The notes: generated from the sequence alone by a model not told the origin. A stretch of DNA of 64,000 nt from Neoceratodus forsteri (GCA_016271365.2 JADMNL010000028.1:101097001-101161000), one strand, 5' to 3'. Positions 11,223 to 22,835 are shown, counted from the first letter of the stretch. Translations and numbers: made by a program.

Positions 11223-13650
11223 GCCATGTGTGCCAATGCCAGGAGCCTTAGCAACAAGATGGAAGATCTGGAGGCTGTCATGGTGCAGTCAGACCTGGAC
11301 ATTGTGGCCATCACTGAAACCTGGTGTAATGATAACCACGACTGGGAGATGGCCATACCTGGCTACAACATATTCAGAAGAGACAGGGAAGGTAGGAAGG
11401 GAGGAGGAGTGGCACTGTATGTGAAAAATGACATAAGGGCCACAGAGATCCAGGAGGAACAAAATGGGGGAGAGATACTGTGGGTTAAGCTGGAAAGGAA
11501 AATGGGGCCAGCCATCCACACTGGTGTGGTCTATAGACCACCAGCCCAGGAGGAAGAAACAGATAGGGAGCTGATGCTAGCCATCCAAAGGATGGCAGAC
11601 AAGGGTGAGTAGTACTGGTTGGAGACTTCAATATTCCAGACGTGGACTGGAGCATCCCAGCAGCAGCAGCATCAACTAGGAGCAGATTTGTCCTGGACTC
11701 CTTCAGGGTGCCTTCCTCAAGCAACTGGTCATGGAACCAACTCGACAGAAGGCAATACTGGACCTTGTGCTCACAAACAGGGACAGTGTGATGGGGGTAA
11801 CAGTGGGGGAGCATCTGGGGAACAGTGACCACCAGTCATTGTGGTTTGAAATCACAGAAAGAGCAGAACCAAACCACACAAAAACACGTATCCTGGATTT
11901 TAGGGGGGCAGACTTTGGGAAAATGGGGAGATACTTGAAAGAGGCATTAAGGGGAATGGAGCAGGAATCAAGGGTTGAGGAACAGTGGGCAGTATTTAAA
12001 ATGGGGATTACAAAAGCAACAGAATTATGCGTTAAGCAGGTTAGTAAGAGGAAAAGGAAGAGGAGACCTTTATGGTTTTCCAAAGAGGTAGCAAAGAAAG
12101 TGAAAGCCAAAAAGATTGCATTCAGGCAATACAAAAAGACATAGGCAGAAGAGGATAGGGAGAAGTACCAGGAGAAGCAAAGGGAGGCAGGGAGTTCAGT
12201 AAGGAAGCCAAAGCTCAGACAGAAAAACACATTGCAAAATCAGTGGGTAGAGGGGACAAAACCTTTACAGGTACATAAGTGAAAAAGAAAGGCAAAGGGA
12301 GGGATAATGAGACTGAAGGGGGAGGATGGGGGCCGCATGGAGGATGACAACAGTAAAGCTGACATATTGAACAGGTATTTCTGCTCAGTCTTTACTGAGG
12401 AAGAGGAGGGTAATGGTCTGAAGGGAGTACAAGGGTGAAAATGGTGCAGAAATGGACACAAGTTCCTTTACACGAGAAAGGGTCCTGAAGGAACTGGAAG
12501 TAATAAGAGTTGATAAAGCAATGGGGCCAGATGGGGTGCACCCGAGGGTCCTTAAAGAACTAAGAGAGGTGGTGGCTGAACCTCTGGCTATCCTGTTTAG
12601 CCAATCACTGGAAACAGGGGAGGTACCCAAAGACTGGAGGACAGCGGATGTAGTCCCCTTATACAAAAGTGGGAACAAAGAGGAAGCGGGGAACTACAGA
12701 CCAGTCAGCCTCACCTTGGTAGTGGGGAAGATCATGGAAGCACTACTGAAGTAGAGACTGGTGGAATATCTGGTTGTCAATGGACTACAAGACCCAAGGC
12801 AGCATGGTTTCACCTGGGGGAGGTCATGTCAGACCAACCTCGTTGAATTTTTTGACTGGGTGACTAGGGAGGTGGATCAGGGGAGGGCAGTGGACATGGC
12901 CTATCTGGACTTCAGCAAGGCCTTTGACACTGTGCCTTATAGAAGACTATTACACAGACTGGGGAATATGGGTGTGGGCAGGACAGTAGTGTGGTGGGTA
13001 GGTAACTGGCTGGGTGGCAGGACACAGAGCGTGGTGGTAAATGGCTGTCACTCCACAGAGGGAAGAGTGACCAGTGGGGTACCACAGGGATCAGTGCTGG
13101 GACCGGTCCTATTCAACATCTTTAGCAGTGACATTGCGCAGGACCTAGAAGGCAGAATTTCACTGTTCACTGATGACACAAAGCTCTGTAACAGAGTAGA
13201 CACACCAGAGGGTGTAGACAGAATGAGAAGGGACCTGCAGAAACTTGAAGAATGGTCAGGGGTTTGGCAGTTGAAATTCAGTGCAAAGAAGTGCAAGATA
13301 ATGCATAATGGGCACAAAACCCTGGCACAATATATCAGTTGGGGGTGAGGATATAGCATGCACCAAGCAGGAAAGGATCTTGGGGTTATCATCTCTGATT
13401 ACCTCAAGGTAGAGGAACCAGTGTGACAAGGCAGCAGGTAAAGCAAATAGGATGCTGGGATGCATAGGCAGGGGCATCACCAGCAGGAAAAGGGAGGTCA
13501 TAATTCCACTATACAAGACACTAGTGAGGCCCCACCTGGAGTACAGTGTACAGTTCTGGAGACCTTACCTACGTAAGGACATAGGGTAGAGAAGGTTCAG
13601 AGGAGGGCAACAAAGATGGTACATGGATTGCATCACAAGTCCTATGAGGA
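11223..13650 (+). pseudogene. CR1 ORF2, endonuclease plus reverse transcriptase
   Basis: Endonuclease: ANARSLSNKMEDLEAV (start near 11226), AITETW with the catalytic Glu near 11310, GVVYRPPAQ near 11525, GDFNIPDVDW near 11626-11655 after a 1-bp loss, and SDH at 11824-11832. RT: KAMGPDGVHPRVLKEL (about 12515), NYRPVSLT (about 12690), DFSKAFDTVPYRR (about 12907), SGVPQGSVLGPVLFNI (about 13072) and the catalytic box at 13166-13177, which reads FTDD rather than FADD. One TAG at 12752-12754 interrupts the RT in frame, and a frameshift lies near 13310. The protein would nick DNA and copy its own RNA. Confidence 0.9.
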
Positions 13651-14082
13651 CAGGTTGAAGGAACTGAATATGTACTCCCTGGAGGAGAGGAGGGAGAGAG
13701 GGATATGATAGAGACATACAAGTATCTTACAGGGAGGAACAGGGTGCAGGAATACACTATTTCTAAGCGAAAAAGATGTTCCAGAACTAGAGGACATGGG
13801 ATGAAGTTGGAGGGAGGACGATTCAGAGGAAACATGAGGAAGAATTTATTCACAGAACGGGTGATGGACAAGTGGAACACCCTGCCAGAGGAAGTGGTGG
13901 GCGCTGAAACAATCACGGGATTTAAGAATGCGTGGGATAGACATAAAGGAATTCTGGAGGTCAGGGGTAAGGGGCAACAGACTTCTAGAAAAACATAAAC
14001 TGAACTTACAAGCTCAAATGGGCAGACTGGGTGGGCCATAGGCCCTTATCTGCCGACACTGTCTATGTATCTATACTCAGCT

Positions 14083-14818
14083 CCTGAGTTCCTATGCTCT
14101 AAGTGCATGATTTTGCACCTTTTGGCACTAAACCCAAACTGGCATGCTCTTGACCACTACTTGAGTTTCCCAAGATCCCTGCGCATTGTCTCCACCCCCC
14201 TCCTGAATATCCACCGTGTTACATATTTTGGTGTCCTCCACAAAAAGGCATACCTTCCATTCTAGTTCTTCTTCAATGTCACTTATAAGGGACACTGAAG
14301 AGGACCAATCCCAGAACTGAGCTTTGTGGCACCCCACTGGTCGTCACTCTCCTTTCACAAGAGTGGGTATCATTAACCATCACTCTCTGTTGCCTGTCCT
14401 TTAACCAGTTTCTAATCCAATTCATCACTTTGGATCCCACCCCTGAGCTGCTCAGTTTCTTTATCAATCTCTTGTGCAGCACATTGTTGAAGGCCTTGCT
14501 AAGGTCCAGATAGGCCATGTCCACTACCCTGATCTATTTCCCTGGTCATCCAGTCAAAGAAGATCTTTCCTTTAGCAGGATTTCCAATAATTTCTGCACC
14601 ACTGAAATAAGACTGACTGGCCTATTGTTGCTAGCCTCCTTCCTGCTGCCGCTGTTATGTAGAGGGACCATGTCATGGAACCACACATGTTTCCAGTGAA
14701 CTACTGAATAGGGCTGCCAGTGGGACAGCTAACACATCCCTGAGTTCCTTTAATACCACTGGGTGTATCCCATCTGGTGCCACAGCCTTGTCCACCTTCA
14801 GAAGATAGCCCATAATAT
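14083..14818 (-). mobile_element. CR1 LINE (outer copy), reverse transcriptase part
   Basis: Minus-strand CR1 RT, continuous with 9298-9468 once the CR1 (+) is removed. The frame at 14279-14524 reads DMAYLDLSKAFNNVLHKRL (motif A region) and TSGVPQSSVLGLVLF (motif B, with Ser for Gly). The active box region and flanks carry stops. It ends at the MITE at 14819. Confidence 0.82.
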
Positions 14819-15124
14819 GGGTGACTCAAAAAGAGCAAGACCAAAAACAGCGATGGCAATTCAGTGACTACAAAAATGGTGAGGGTACATGGTGATTGCC
14901 AAAACAGTGACAAATGCTTCCCCCCTCCCCGAGGTGCTACGACCTCGGAGTTAGTAAGGGGGTGTGGGAGGCAAAGCTCCCCAAAATGGAGTGTGCATGG
15001 GGCAAAACTCCCTGCAGAAAAGCATTTGTTGCCATTTTGGTGATCGCCAACATGTACCCTCGTTATTTTTATAGTCGCTGAAATGCCTTCGCTGGTTTTT
15101 GGGCTCAATCTTTTTGAGTCGCCC
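14819..15124. mobile_element. MITE with 15-bp terminal inverted repeats
   Basis: The ends GGGTGACTCAAAAAG (14819-14833) and CTTTTTGAGTCGCCC (15110-15124) are inverted repeats matching at 14 of 15 bases. It splits minus-strand CR1 sequence. AT occurs on both outer sides, so a 2-bp duplication is possible, but the superfamily is undecided. The interior has inverted words such as GGTACATGGTGATTGCCAAA and GGTGATCGCCAACATGTACC. The ORF 14701-15168 (-) is not a gene. Confidence 0.8.
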
Positions 15125-15850
15125 ATTTCACATAGAACCCTTTCAGAGCCGCAAGTGCCTTCAGGCACTTTCCTCTGAAGACAGACTTGTGCCTACCTCC
15201 CTCCTCCGTTTCTGCTACTCCCTGGTGGTCCACCCCCACTGTGAAGACTGAACTAAAGTACCTCTTCAGATGGCAGCTTTTCTTGGCCCTCCTCTGTACA
15301 GTCTTCCCTTCTGCCTCCTAATCTCACTATCCCTCCCTTGTCATTTATGTATCTAAAGAAAGTCTTAGCCCCTCTATCTACCCCTTTGGCTATCCTTTAC
15401 TCTGCCTGCACTTTTCTCCCACCTCACCACCTTACCTACTTCCCTCTGTTTTACTTAGCATAACTTCATGTCCTCCTCCCTCTTTTTTTCCTTGTACCTC
15501 TTAAATGCCACCCTTTTTTCCTTCACCACCTTGGCAACTTCCCTAGAGAACATTAACAATCTATTTTTCCTTCTGCTTTTACTCAATTCCTTCATGCAGA
15601 GGTGGCTGGTTGCCTTAATTATGCCCTCCTCTATTTTTCCTCACTGTGCCTCTACCCTTTCCTGGCAATCCCCCCCTACAAGCGAGTTTCTGAGGCAGTC
15701 TCCCATTTCTTTAAAATCTGCACTGCTAAAGTCCAGGACCCTCATCCTCATATGGTTTGCCTTTGCTCCTGTCTTTATGTTAAACCACTGTGTCCGGTGA
15801 TAACTGGTACTAGGGGACTGCCCACTGTGACATCTGCAGTGTTGTGCCTG
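15125..15850 (-). mobile_element. CR1 LINE (outer copy), linker and endonuclease C-terminus
   Basis: The complement of the CR1 region between endonuclease and RT. In sense it reads the VLDFSSADFKEMGDCLR-like block and the basic KExxxRDREKYK-like linker seen in other CR1 copies here (for example 19298-19864). It ends near 15850, where an L1-type poly-T tract begins, so the copy is 5' truncated or was cut by the next insertion. Confidence 0.75.
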
Positions 15851-15896
15851 TTTTTTTTTTTGTACAGAAATTTTTTATTGACTGCTTAGACATAGT
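15851..15896 (-). mobile_element. L1-type LINE 3' terminus (outer fragment)
   Basis: A poly-T stretch followed by TGTACAGAAATTTTTTATTG is the complement of an AATAAA-containing 3' end with an A tail. The element continues at 20090 beyond the Harbinger-like insertion, as shown by the shared 3-bp flank AGT. Confidence 0.7.
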
Positions 15897-16106
15897 GGGC
15901 TCAATTCTCAAAGCTCAGTGCAAACTGCACCAACAGCGGCTTGCGCCAATTGCCGGTGCACCAGAGACCTTGCACCCAGTTCTCTTTTGTGTAGGCTCCA
16001 AGTGGCAAAGTCCCACAGCTTGTGGCAACTGTGGCCTTGTGCCAAACTGACAGTGCATCTGGATGGGTTGCTACAAGCTGTGGCGCAGCCGTGCGCCATT
16101 CCAGGA

Positions 16107-17555
16107 CATCCCTGGTGGCTAGCAGCCTCCGTAGCCCCGATCACCTTTTTAATTAATTAATTCTGCCAGCTCGCCAGCACAGCGGTTGCATTTCCACTTG
16201 TGATGCTGACAACCTGAGTTCAGATGTGAGCTTGGGGAGTCAGAGGGCCAGCCAGGAGGAGGAGGATTGAGCATCTGATGTACTGCTCTCCTCCTCCGGG
16301 GGAAGGTGGGGAAGCACTTGGGCTGCGACTGACTCCTAACGAAGGCTGGGGGCCACCACAGGTGAGGCTTGGTTGTTCTGGGAGGTGTGCCAAACATAGG
16401 CGCATGCGCCTCTATGTCATTGCACTCCACACCTCCCACCACGGGGACAAAAATGGACGCCGAGGCCAGTCACCAAAACCTCCACGAAGCCTAACCCAAG
16501 GATTTACACAGCCACCAGATTACACAATGTGACACCACTCGGAGGGGTACGGAGGGGACCCTCCCAGTGGCCCCACCCTAGGGGACGATCCGGGGTAAAT
16601 GCTGGTGGAGGTGACGGTGGTCCCGGGGGACGAGGGCGAGGTGATGGGGCTGAGTGTCTCAAAAAAAATAATTAATTCACGGCCTTGGAGGCTAGTGCCC
16701 ACCCCACCTCGATCCACTTTGTAATAAATGAAATCATCCCTGGTGGCTATCAGCCTCCCAGCCCCGATCTCTGTTTTAATACATGAATACATTCCTGGTG
16801 GTCTAGCAGACCCCCCAGCTTCATTCCCTGTCCTGTTGAAATTACTCACGTCCCTGATGGCTAACAGCCACCCCCCAGTCCTGATCCCCATTTTAATATA
16901 TGAATTATATGTCTGGTGGTCTAGCAGACCCTTCCCCCTTCCCCATCCCCTTCCTATTTCAATTACTCACATCCCTTGTGGTCTGGCGGACCTCCCCCAT
17001 CCCCAATCTGCCCATACAATATAAATAATCTTTCCCTGGTGGTCTAGTGGACTCCCACCCCCCACCCTGGCAGGCAGTGCCCCACCATCCCACCTCTGGC
17101 CCATCCCCGAGCTGGTGACCAGCACAGTCTTCTGCTCAACACCACGGCTGGCCACCAGCTGAGCTGCCAAGGAGCACATACTGTATACAGTGGGCACTCA
17201 TTGTAGGCTCAGTCGGTGGCCAGCCACGGTGGAGAGCAGAGGGCTGTGCCGGTCGCTGGCTTAGGGATGAGATGGGGGGAGCAGGGTGGTAGGGCACTGC
17301 CTGCCAGGGTTGGGGGTTGGGGTCAACTAGACCACCAGGGAAAGATTATTTATATTATATGGGTAGACCGGGGATAGGGATGGGGGTCTGCTAGATCACC
17401 AGGGATGTGAGTAATCTAAACAGGAAGGGGATCAGGGCTGGGGGTCCACTAGACCACTAGGGATGAATTTATTTATTAAAAAGGGGCTCAGAGCTGGGGG
17501 GGTCCGCTAGCCACCAGGGACAAATTCATTTATTAAAAAGGGGATCGGGGAGGAG
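16107..17555. repeat. Inverted pair of ~60-bp tandem arrays
   Basis: Left arm units begin with TCCCTGGTGGTCTAGCAGAC and occur near 16107, 16737, 16794, 16853, 16910, 16973 and 17034, the first separated from the rest by the SINE. Right arm units read GTCTGCTAGATCACCAGGGA and occur near 17325-17540. The centre (17050-17320) is a further imperfect palindrome around ACTGTATACAGT at 17179-17190. The arrangement would let a single strand fold into a hairpin several hundred bases long. Confidence 0.8.
16164..16666 (+). mobile_element. tRNA-derived SINE (copy 2)
   Basis: The head TGCCAGCTCGCCAGCACAGC leads to a GCATTTCCACTTGTGATG segment shared with copy 34437-34946, then a body and an A-rich tail (CTCAAAAAAAATAATTAATTC). 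A TAATTAATTC-type duplication flanks it (about 16154-16163 and 16671-16680). It sits within the left repeat arm of the foldback element. Confidence 0.8.
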
Positions 17556-17560
17556 GGACA

Positions 17561-19870
17561 TAGAAACATAGAATTTGAAGGCAGATAAGGACCGCTTGGC
17601 CCACCTAGTCTGCCCATTTCCCTACCTAATGGATAAGCTGCAGATCCTAGTAACCAACAGCCTACTTTCTCCTACCCCCCCACTAGAATTGCCTTATGTC
17701 TGTCCCATGCATTCTTGAATTCCCCCACTGTTTTTGACTCTATGACCACCTCAGGAAGGCTGTTCCATGTATCCACAACCCTCTCTGTGAAGAAATACTT
17801 CCTCACATTACCTCTGAGCCGTCCTCCATCTTCAAATTGTGCCCCCTTGTTTTTGCACATCTCTTTTTCTGAAAGATGCTACCCTCTTGGACTTTGTTGA
17901 TTCCCTTGAGGTATTTGAAAGTTTCTATCATGTCCCCCCTCTCCCTCTTTCCTCGAGGCTATACATCTTTAGTTCCTTTAGTCTTTCTTCAGATGTCTTC
18001 TGATGCAGACCCTGCATCATTTTGGTTGCCCTCCTCTGGACAGCCTCCACCCTGTCTATGTTTTTGCGGAGATGGGGTCTTTAGAACTGTACACAGTACT
18101 CCAGATGTGGTCTTAACAACTGTCTGTACAGAGGACCAACAACTTACTGTTTTCTACTGGTAATGCCTTTACCTATGCATCCCAGTATCCCCCCAGCCCT
18201 CCTGTCTTCTCACATTGCTGGCCCACCTATAGGTCATCTGATATGACTACCCCCAGGTCCCTTTCCATTTTTGTTGTTGTCAGTATTTCACCCCCCATTG
18301 TGTACTCTTCCCCTGGGTTTTTGTTTCCCAGGTGCATTACTTTGCACTTCTTTGCATTGAATCTAAGCTGCCATACATTTGACCATGCCTCCAACCTTGC
18401 CAAGTCCCTTTTCATCCTTTCCACCCCACCTTGTGTATCAACCCTGTTGCAGTTCTTTGTGTCATCTGCAAAGAGCCATACTTTCCCTTCAGTCCCTCTG
18501 CAATGTCATATAAAAGACATTAAAAGGACCAGCCCCAGTACTGAACCTTGCGGTACCCCACTAGTAACCCTCCTTTCTTCACTGTGGGCTCCATTTACTA
18601 TTACCCGCTGTGTCCTGTTGTCCAACCAGTGTTTTGCCCAGGCTACCACCCTAGGACCCATTCCCAGGCTGGCTAATTTGTTTATTATTCTTTTGTGCGG
18701 GACTGTGTCAAATGCCTTGCTAAAGTCTAGGTAGGCCAGGTCCACAGCCCCTCCCTGGTCTACTGCTTTGGTCACCCAGTCAAAGAAACCAATTAGATTT
18801 GTCTGACATGACCTTCCCGTTGTGAATCCATGCTGCCTTGGGTCCTGTGCCCCATTGGCCTCTAGGTACTCAACAATTCTTTCCTTCAGAAGTAATTCCA
18901 TCATTTTCCCTACCACTGAGGTCAAACTGAGAGGTCTGTAGTTTCCTGCCTCTGTCTTGCTCCCACTTTTGTGAAGGGGAATCACATCTGCCCTCCTCCA
19001 GTCCTCAAGTACCACCCCACCCTCCCATGATTTATTAAAAAGGGTAGTCAGTGGTGTTACTATTTATTCCCTTAGTTCTTTTAAAATTCTGGGGTGAATC
19101 TCATCAGGCCCCATTGCTTTATCCACCTTCAGTTTTAAGAGTTCTTTCAGAACCCTTTCTTCTGTGAAAGGACTAATATCAACCCCCCCTATCCAGAGTG
19201 CTTCTATTGACTGGATTAGGTATTTCCCCTGCTTTTCCATTGTGAATACTGAGCAGAAGTATTCGCTCAGTATCCAGCTTTTCACTGTGCTGTCTGCTCA
19301 ACCACCTTCCTCTTTGTTCAGCCTCAGTATCCCTGCCTTAGTCTTTCTTTGCTCCCTAATGTACCTATAAAAGGTTTTATCCCCCTTCTTAACCGAGTTG
19401 GCTATCTTTTCCTCGGTTTGGGCCTTTGCTATTCTGACTGCCTTACCCGCTTCCTTCTGCTTTAACTGGTACAGTTCTCTGTCCTGCTCCTTCTGTGTTT
19501 CCTTATACTTCCTGAATGCTATTTTTTTCTCCCTTACCTTCCCTGCCACTTCTTTTGAGAACCATAGTGTTTTTTTCTTTCGTTTTGATCTATTTATTTG
19601 CTTCACATAAAGACTTGTTGCCTCTGTGATGGCGGTTTTGATGTTTCCCCATTGTTGCTCCACCCCACCTTCTTGCCTGTTTGCTAGTGCTTTTCTGAGG
19701 CACTCTCCCATTTTGACAAAATCAGTCATCCTGAAGTCCAGTACCTTCACTTTTGTGTGGCTTGACTCTATAGCTAAGTTTATCGTGAACCACACTGTTT
19801 GGTGGTCGCTTGTTCCCAGACCATGGTACATTGGCACAAGGTTTGATACCCTCCCAGAAGACACACTTCT
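17561..19870 (-). mobile_element. 5'-truncated CR1 LINE
   Basis: The 3' end is at TAGAAACATAGAATTTGAAGG (17561). In sense, from the right: an EN tail and linker frame (19298-19864) with KRKKKTLWFSKEVAGKV, then RT frames 18506-19015 with NYRPLSLTSVVGKMMELLL, AYLDFSKAFDTVPHKR and TSGVPQGSVLG, and 18227-18424 with NAKKCKVMHLG and DLGVVISDDL. Frameshifts near 18520-18540 and 19020-19070 break ORF2, and the active box region has decayed. It sits inside the Harbinger-like element. The 3' end subfamily matches the fragment at 42455-42858. Confidence 0.88.
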
Positions 19871-20089
19871 AAGTACCCTGTGTCTGCCGCATGTCCCTTA
19901 GCACCATGCTGCTGCCCATTTTGTGCTGCAAGGATGCCGCAAGCCCCCTTTGGTGCACGCTGCCTGCATTTGCCGCAGACTGCATTTGAGAATTGCTCCT
20001 GACACATCTTTGATGCAAGCTGCACCTTGCACCATTCCTTGTGGTGCAAGCCCCTTGCACCATTCAGGGAGACTTTGAGAATCGGGCTC

Positions 20090-20640
20090 AGTATGTCCAT
20101 GCAGGCGATTAGTACAAAATCACATGTCAGATAGATAACAATAGTCCATATGAAGTAGTGGTATCTCCTTGTCCCAATTCTAGTGGGTGTTCATTTGAGG
20201 ATGTTACAGTCTGTCTTGCATGCAAAAGTCCTCATTGTTTAGTCTTGATGCGCTGGTTTAGATCTTAAGTATACTGCCTGCATACCGCATTACAAATTCC
20301 ACAGATTGAGTCATTCCCCCCCCCCCCACTCCCTTGGTTGTCCTCACATGTGACTGATCATGCATTTACTTTACTTGCAATAACGGATGGTTACTCCTTC
20401 TCCCATTGCCTTTGGCATGCAGTATTATTTTAACCCTCAGCAATCTTAACATATCCCATAATGGCGGGCACTTACCCGCTCTTCTGTCCCCCTCCACATC
20501 AGCACTGGAGGTCTGTGTATCAGGGAAAGCAAATGAAAAGTGTATTAGCAATCTCTAATCTATCCCTTATACAGCTCTTAAGGTTCTCCTCTAGTCTCCT
20601 GAACCTTAATTCTGACTGCTTCTGTTGTCACTACTCCCAT
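20090..20640 (-). mobile_element. L1-type LINE 3' UTR and C-terminal end
   Basis: Continuation of the minus-strand LINE 3' region of 15851-15896. In sense it runs through a degraded coding tail to TATGTCTAAGCAGTCAATAA and the A tail. It contains a poly-C run at 20316-20328 (complement of a G run). The upstream limit near 20640 is uncertain, because another repeat element begins there. Confidence 0.55.
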
Positions 20641-22490
20641 TTTTATGTTTGCTTGCACGCATGTGCAAGAAACATGGTGCCATCATCTGAGTTTTCGGAG
20701 GTGTGGCGCTTGTCTTCCAATTCAGTCAGTGTGTTTGTAGGCGTGGCCGCAGTTCTCCAATGAACACTGCAGCTGTCTATGATAGCAGTTGCAAATGCAG
20801 TGCCGTACAATTGAAAGGGAGAGCTACGCTTCAGTGAGCAGCGCTCCCCCCTCCATACGCATGCACACACACATGCATATTGCATGCTCATGCACTTCCC
20901 CCTCCCCCCATGCACACACTCTATGGCCGACTGGGGTGCCCAATCCCCTGTTGGCTCCACGCCCCCCAAAAAAAGCTTTCCAGGTGCCACGCTGGGGAGC
21001 CACAGACATGGCAAAAATTGTTATGGCCGACGGGTGCCCAATCCCCATTGGCTCCCAGGCCCCCCATACAGCCTTCCAGCTGCCACATTGGGAGCCCACC
21101 CCAGGCTAGCAAGCGTTCCGGCGTCATCTTCCAAAAAAAAAAACCAAACCTGTAAACAAAGTTCCTCGGCAGTCTCCCTGCCCACCTGCGCCCACCTCTG
21201 CGCATCCTACCTCCCTCACACCCTCACCCCTTACTTACCTCTGAGGGCGAGATGATTTTCGGTGGACCGGGAACATGTCTGCACTCTTCAAAGCCGACCG
21301 CGAACTGAGGAAATGCCGGTAAGCTGTATAATGCAATAAATAGGGGTTTTTCAACTTCAATGCATATCTCAGGCATTTTTTGGAATTTTGGCACCAAATT
21401 TTCAACATGGGGTTTTTGGGACCCCTCCTCATGAATTCTGGAACTGTGATGGTGTTAATCAGGCCCAAAGGGTGATTTCGCAGTCACTGCGTGAAATCAC
21501 CTTTCAGGACCGATTAATGAAACGACAGTGCCAGTGTTCATAAGGTGGGCTCTCAAAAAGCCTATGTTGCAAATTTGGTGAAAAATTCTAAAAATGACTG
21601 TTTTATGAGCGTGTGTTGTGCAGTTCCTATGCACGCTCATAAGTTCGCGAATTTTTAATATTTACACTCCAGATTTTCAACATTGCCATTTTACCACACC
21701 TCCTTATGAGCAGTACAGCTGTCATTTTTCACATGTCGCCCAAAATGTGTTTCCCTGCATGTAGCGCACAATGGCGCAGGGTCGATGCAAAATCAATGTT
21801 TGGGACAGATTAAGAAAATCACAGTGACACTGTTCATGAGCAGAGGTCTTAAAATGGCTATGTTGAAAATTTGGTGACAAAAGCTCATAAAATGACTGTG
21901 TTACGAGCGAGCATTGCGCAGTTTCCACACACCCTCATAAGTTCATGAATTTGTAATATTTTCAGTCCAGATTTTCACCAGTGGCATTTTTCCACACTTC
22001 CTTATGAACAATACAGCTGTCATTTTTCACAAAATGGCAGAAATGTGTTTTCACACTTTCAGCACAGAAATGCATGGTCGCTGTGGGAAATCATTGTTCG
22101 GGACAGATAAAGAAAATCACAGTGACACTGTTCATGATCGGAGGTCCCAAAATGCCTGTGTTGACAATCTGCTGTAAAAAATCCCAAACTAATTACATTA
22201 CGGGTGTGTGTTGCACAATTTCTCATGCGCTCGTGACTTCACCAGTTTTTTTAATATTTTCACTGCAGATTTTCAACATTGCCATTGTTTACACCTCCCC
22301 ATGAACAGTACAGCTGTCATTTTTCACATCCTGTTCGGAATGTGTTTTTGCACCTGTGATGCTAAATGCCGTAGTCACTGTGCAAAAGCAGCTTTGCTAA
22401 CAAACTGATATTGCCACTGTTCATGAGGTGGGGTCACAAAAACCATGTTGAAAATTTGGAGTGAAAATACTAATGAATGCCTGAGGTATT
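20640..22490. mobile_element. Inverted relative of the ~297-bp-unit element
   Basis: Read in reverse complement, this matches the element at 2414-5226. The stretch 21248-21440 corresponds to 4320-4510 (shared CTTACCGGCATTTCCTCAG and CGGCTTTGAAGAGTGC words), and the GC-rich end carries the same CCAACAGGGGATTGGGCACC repeat (about 20930-21060). Three tandem units follow. Ends are not defined. No protein coding is visible; ORFs such as 20789-21109 follow the short repeats. Confidence 0.7.
21540..22480. repeat. Tandem ~297-bp palindromic units, three copies (inverted array)
   Basis: The word CAGCTGTCATTTTTCAC occurs near 21716, 22014 and 22311, about 298 bp apart. Each unit again contains an opposed half-unit with GACACTGTTCATGA and CAAATTTGGTGA-like text. 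It is the same repeat family as 2430-4200, on the other strand. Confidence 0.82.
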
Positions 22491-22499
22491 AGGGTTTCC

Positions 22500-22835
22500 A
22501 ACCATAACGCCCCACCCTGTAGAGAATGACAGGCATCAGGGGTGTGACTTGGGATTCTAGCCTGTAATGCTTATACCACTCCACACCCTGCAGCCAGTGA
22601 GAGGCATCGAGGTGTGCCTTGGACTCTTCGGCCCCGGAGTTCACCCCATTCTCCTATACCACACCCATCTCACCATATTTCCTGATGGAATGGGTGAGCA
22701 TAAGGACAAAGACCCCAAGACAGTTGTCGGTGTCTGCAGGGTAGGGTGTGGTGAAATGGCATGGCCGTTATGCCCGATGACCCAAAGGCACACCCCAATG
22801 CCTGTCAGTCTCTGCAGGGTGGTGGTGGGGTTGGC
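22500..22835. repeat. Inverted repeat (hairpin) sequence
   Basis: The left arm with CCACCCTGTAGAGAATGACA and GGCATCAGGGGTGTG (about 22510-22549) is inverted at about 22790-22830 as GCCTGTCAGTCTCTGCAGGG preceded by CACACCCCAAT. A partial further copy of the arm lies at 22578-22615. Probably a small foldback element; the coding frames across it are not convincing. Confidence 0.6.

Larger units (their letters stand above)
9469..14075 (+). mobile_element. Near full-length CR1 LINE inserted into another CR1
   Basis: This 4.6 kb copy has a 5' UTR (9469-10037), an ORF1 with an SGNH-type esterase, an ORF2 with endonuclease and reverse transcriptase, and a short 3' UTR ending in GTCTATGTATCTATA. It is flanked by CTCAGCT at 9462-9468 and 14076-14082, and the interrupted outer CR1 reads on across the joint. 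Only a few frameshifts and one RT stop separate it from an intact element, so it is comparatively young. A very similar 5'-truncated sister lies at 58786-61135. Confidence 0.92.
15897..20089. mobile_element. Harbinger-like foldback element, itself invaded by a SINE and a CR1
   Basis: The terminal repeats GGGCTCAATTCTCAAAG (15897-15913) and CTTTGAGAATCGGGCTC (20073-20089) are inverted, with three transition differences. Both are flanked by AGT (15894-15896 and 20090-20092). Behind each terminus lie TGCAC-rich sequences. The interior holds direct ~60-bp repeats on the left, a long palindrome centred near 17180-17190, and the same repeats inverted on the right. Without the SINE (16164-16666) and CR1 (17561-19870) it would be about 1.4 kb. 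No transposase is present. Confidence 0.75.

Noticed and set aside
13569..14039. 156-codon minus-strand frame
   Set aside because: Antisense of the CR1 C-terminal coding region, whose sense frame is recognisable.
14701..15168. 155-codon minus-strand frame
   Set aside because: It extends across both ends of the 306-bp MITE into CR1; no domain is visible.
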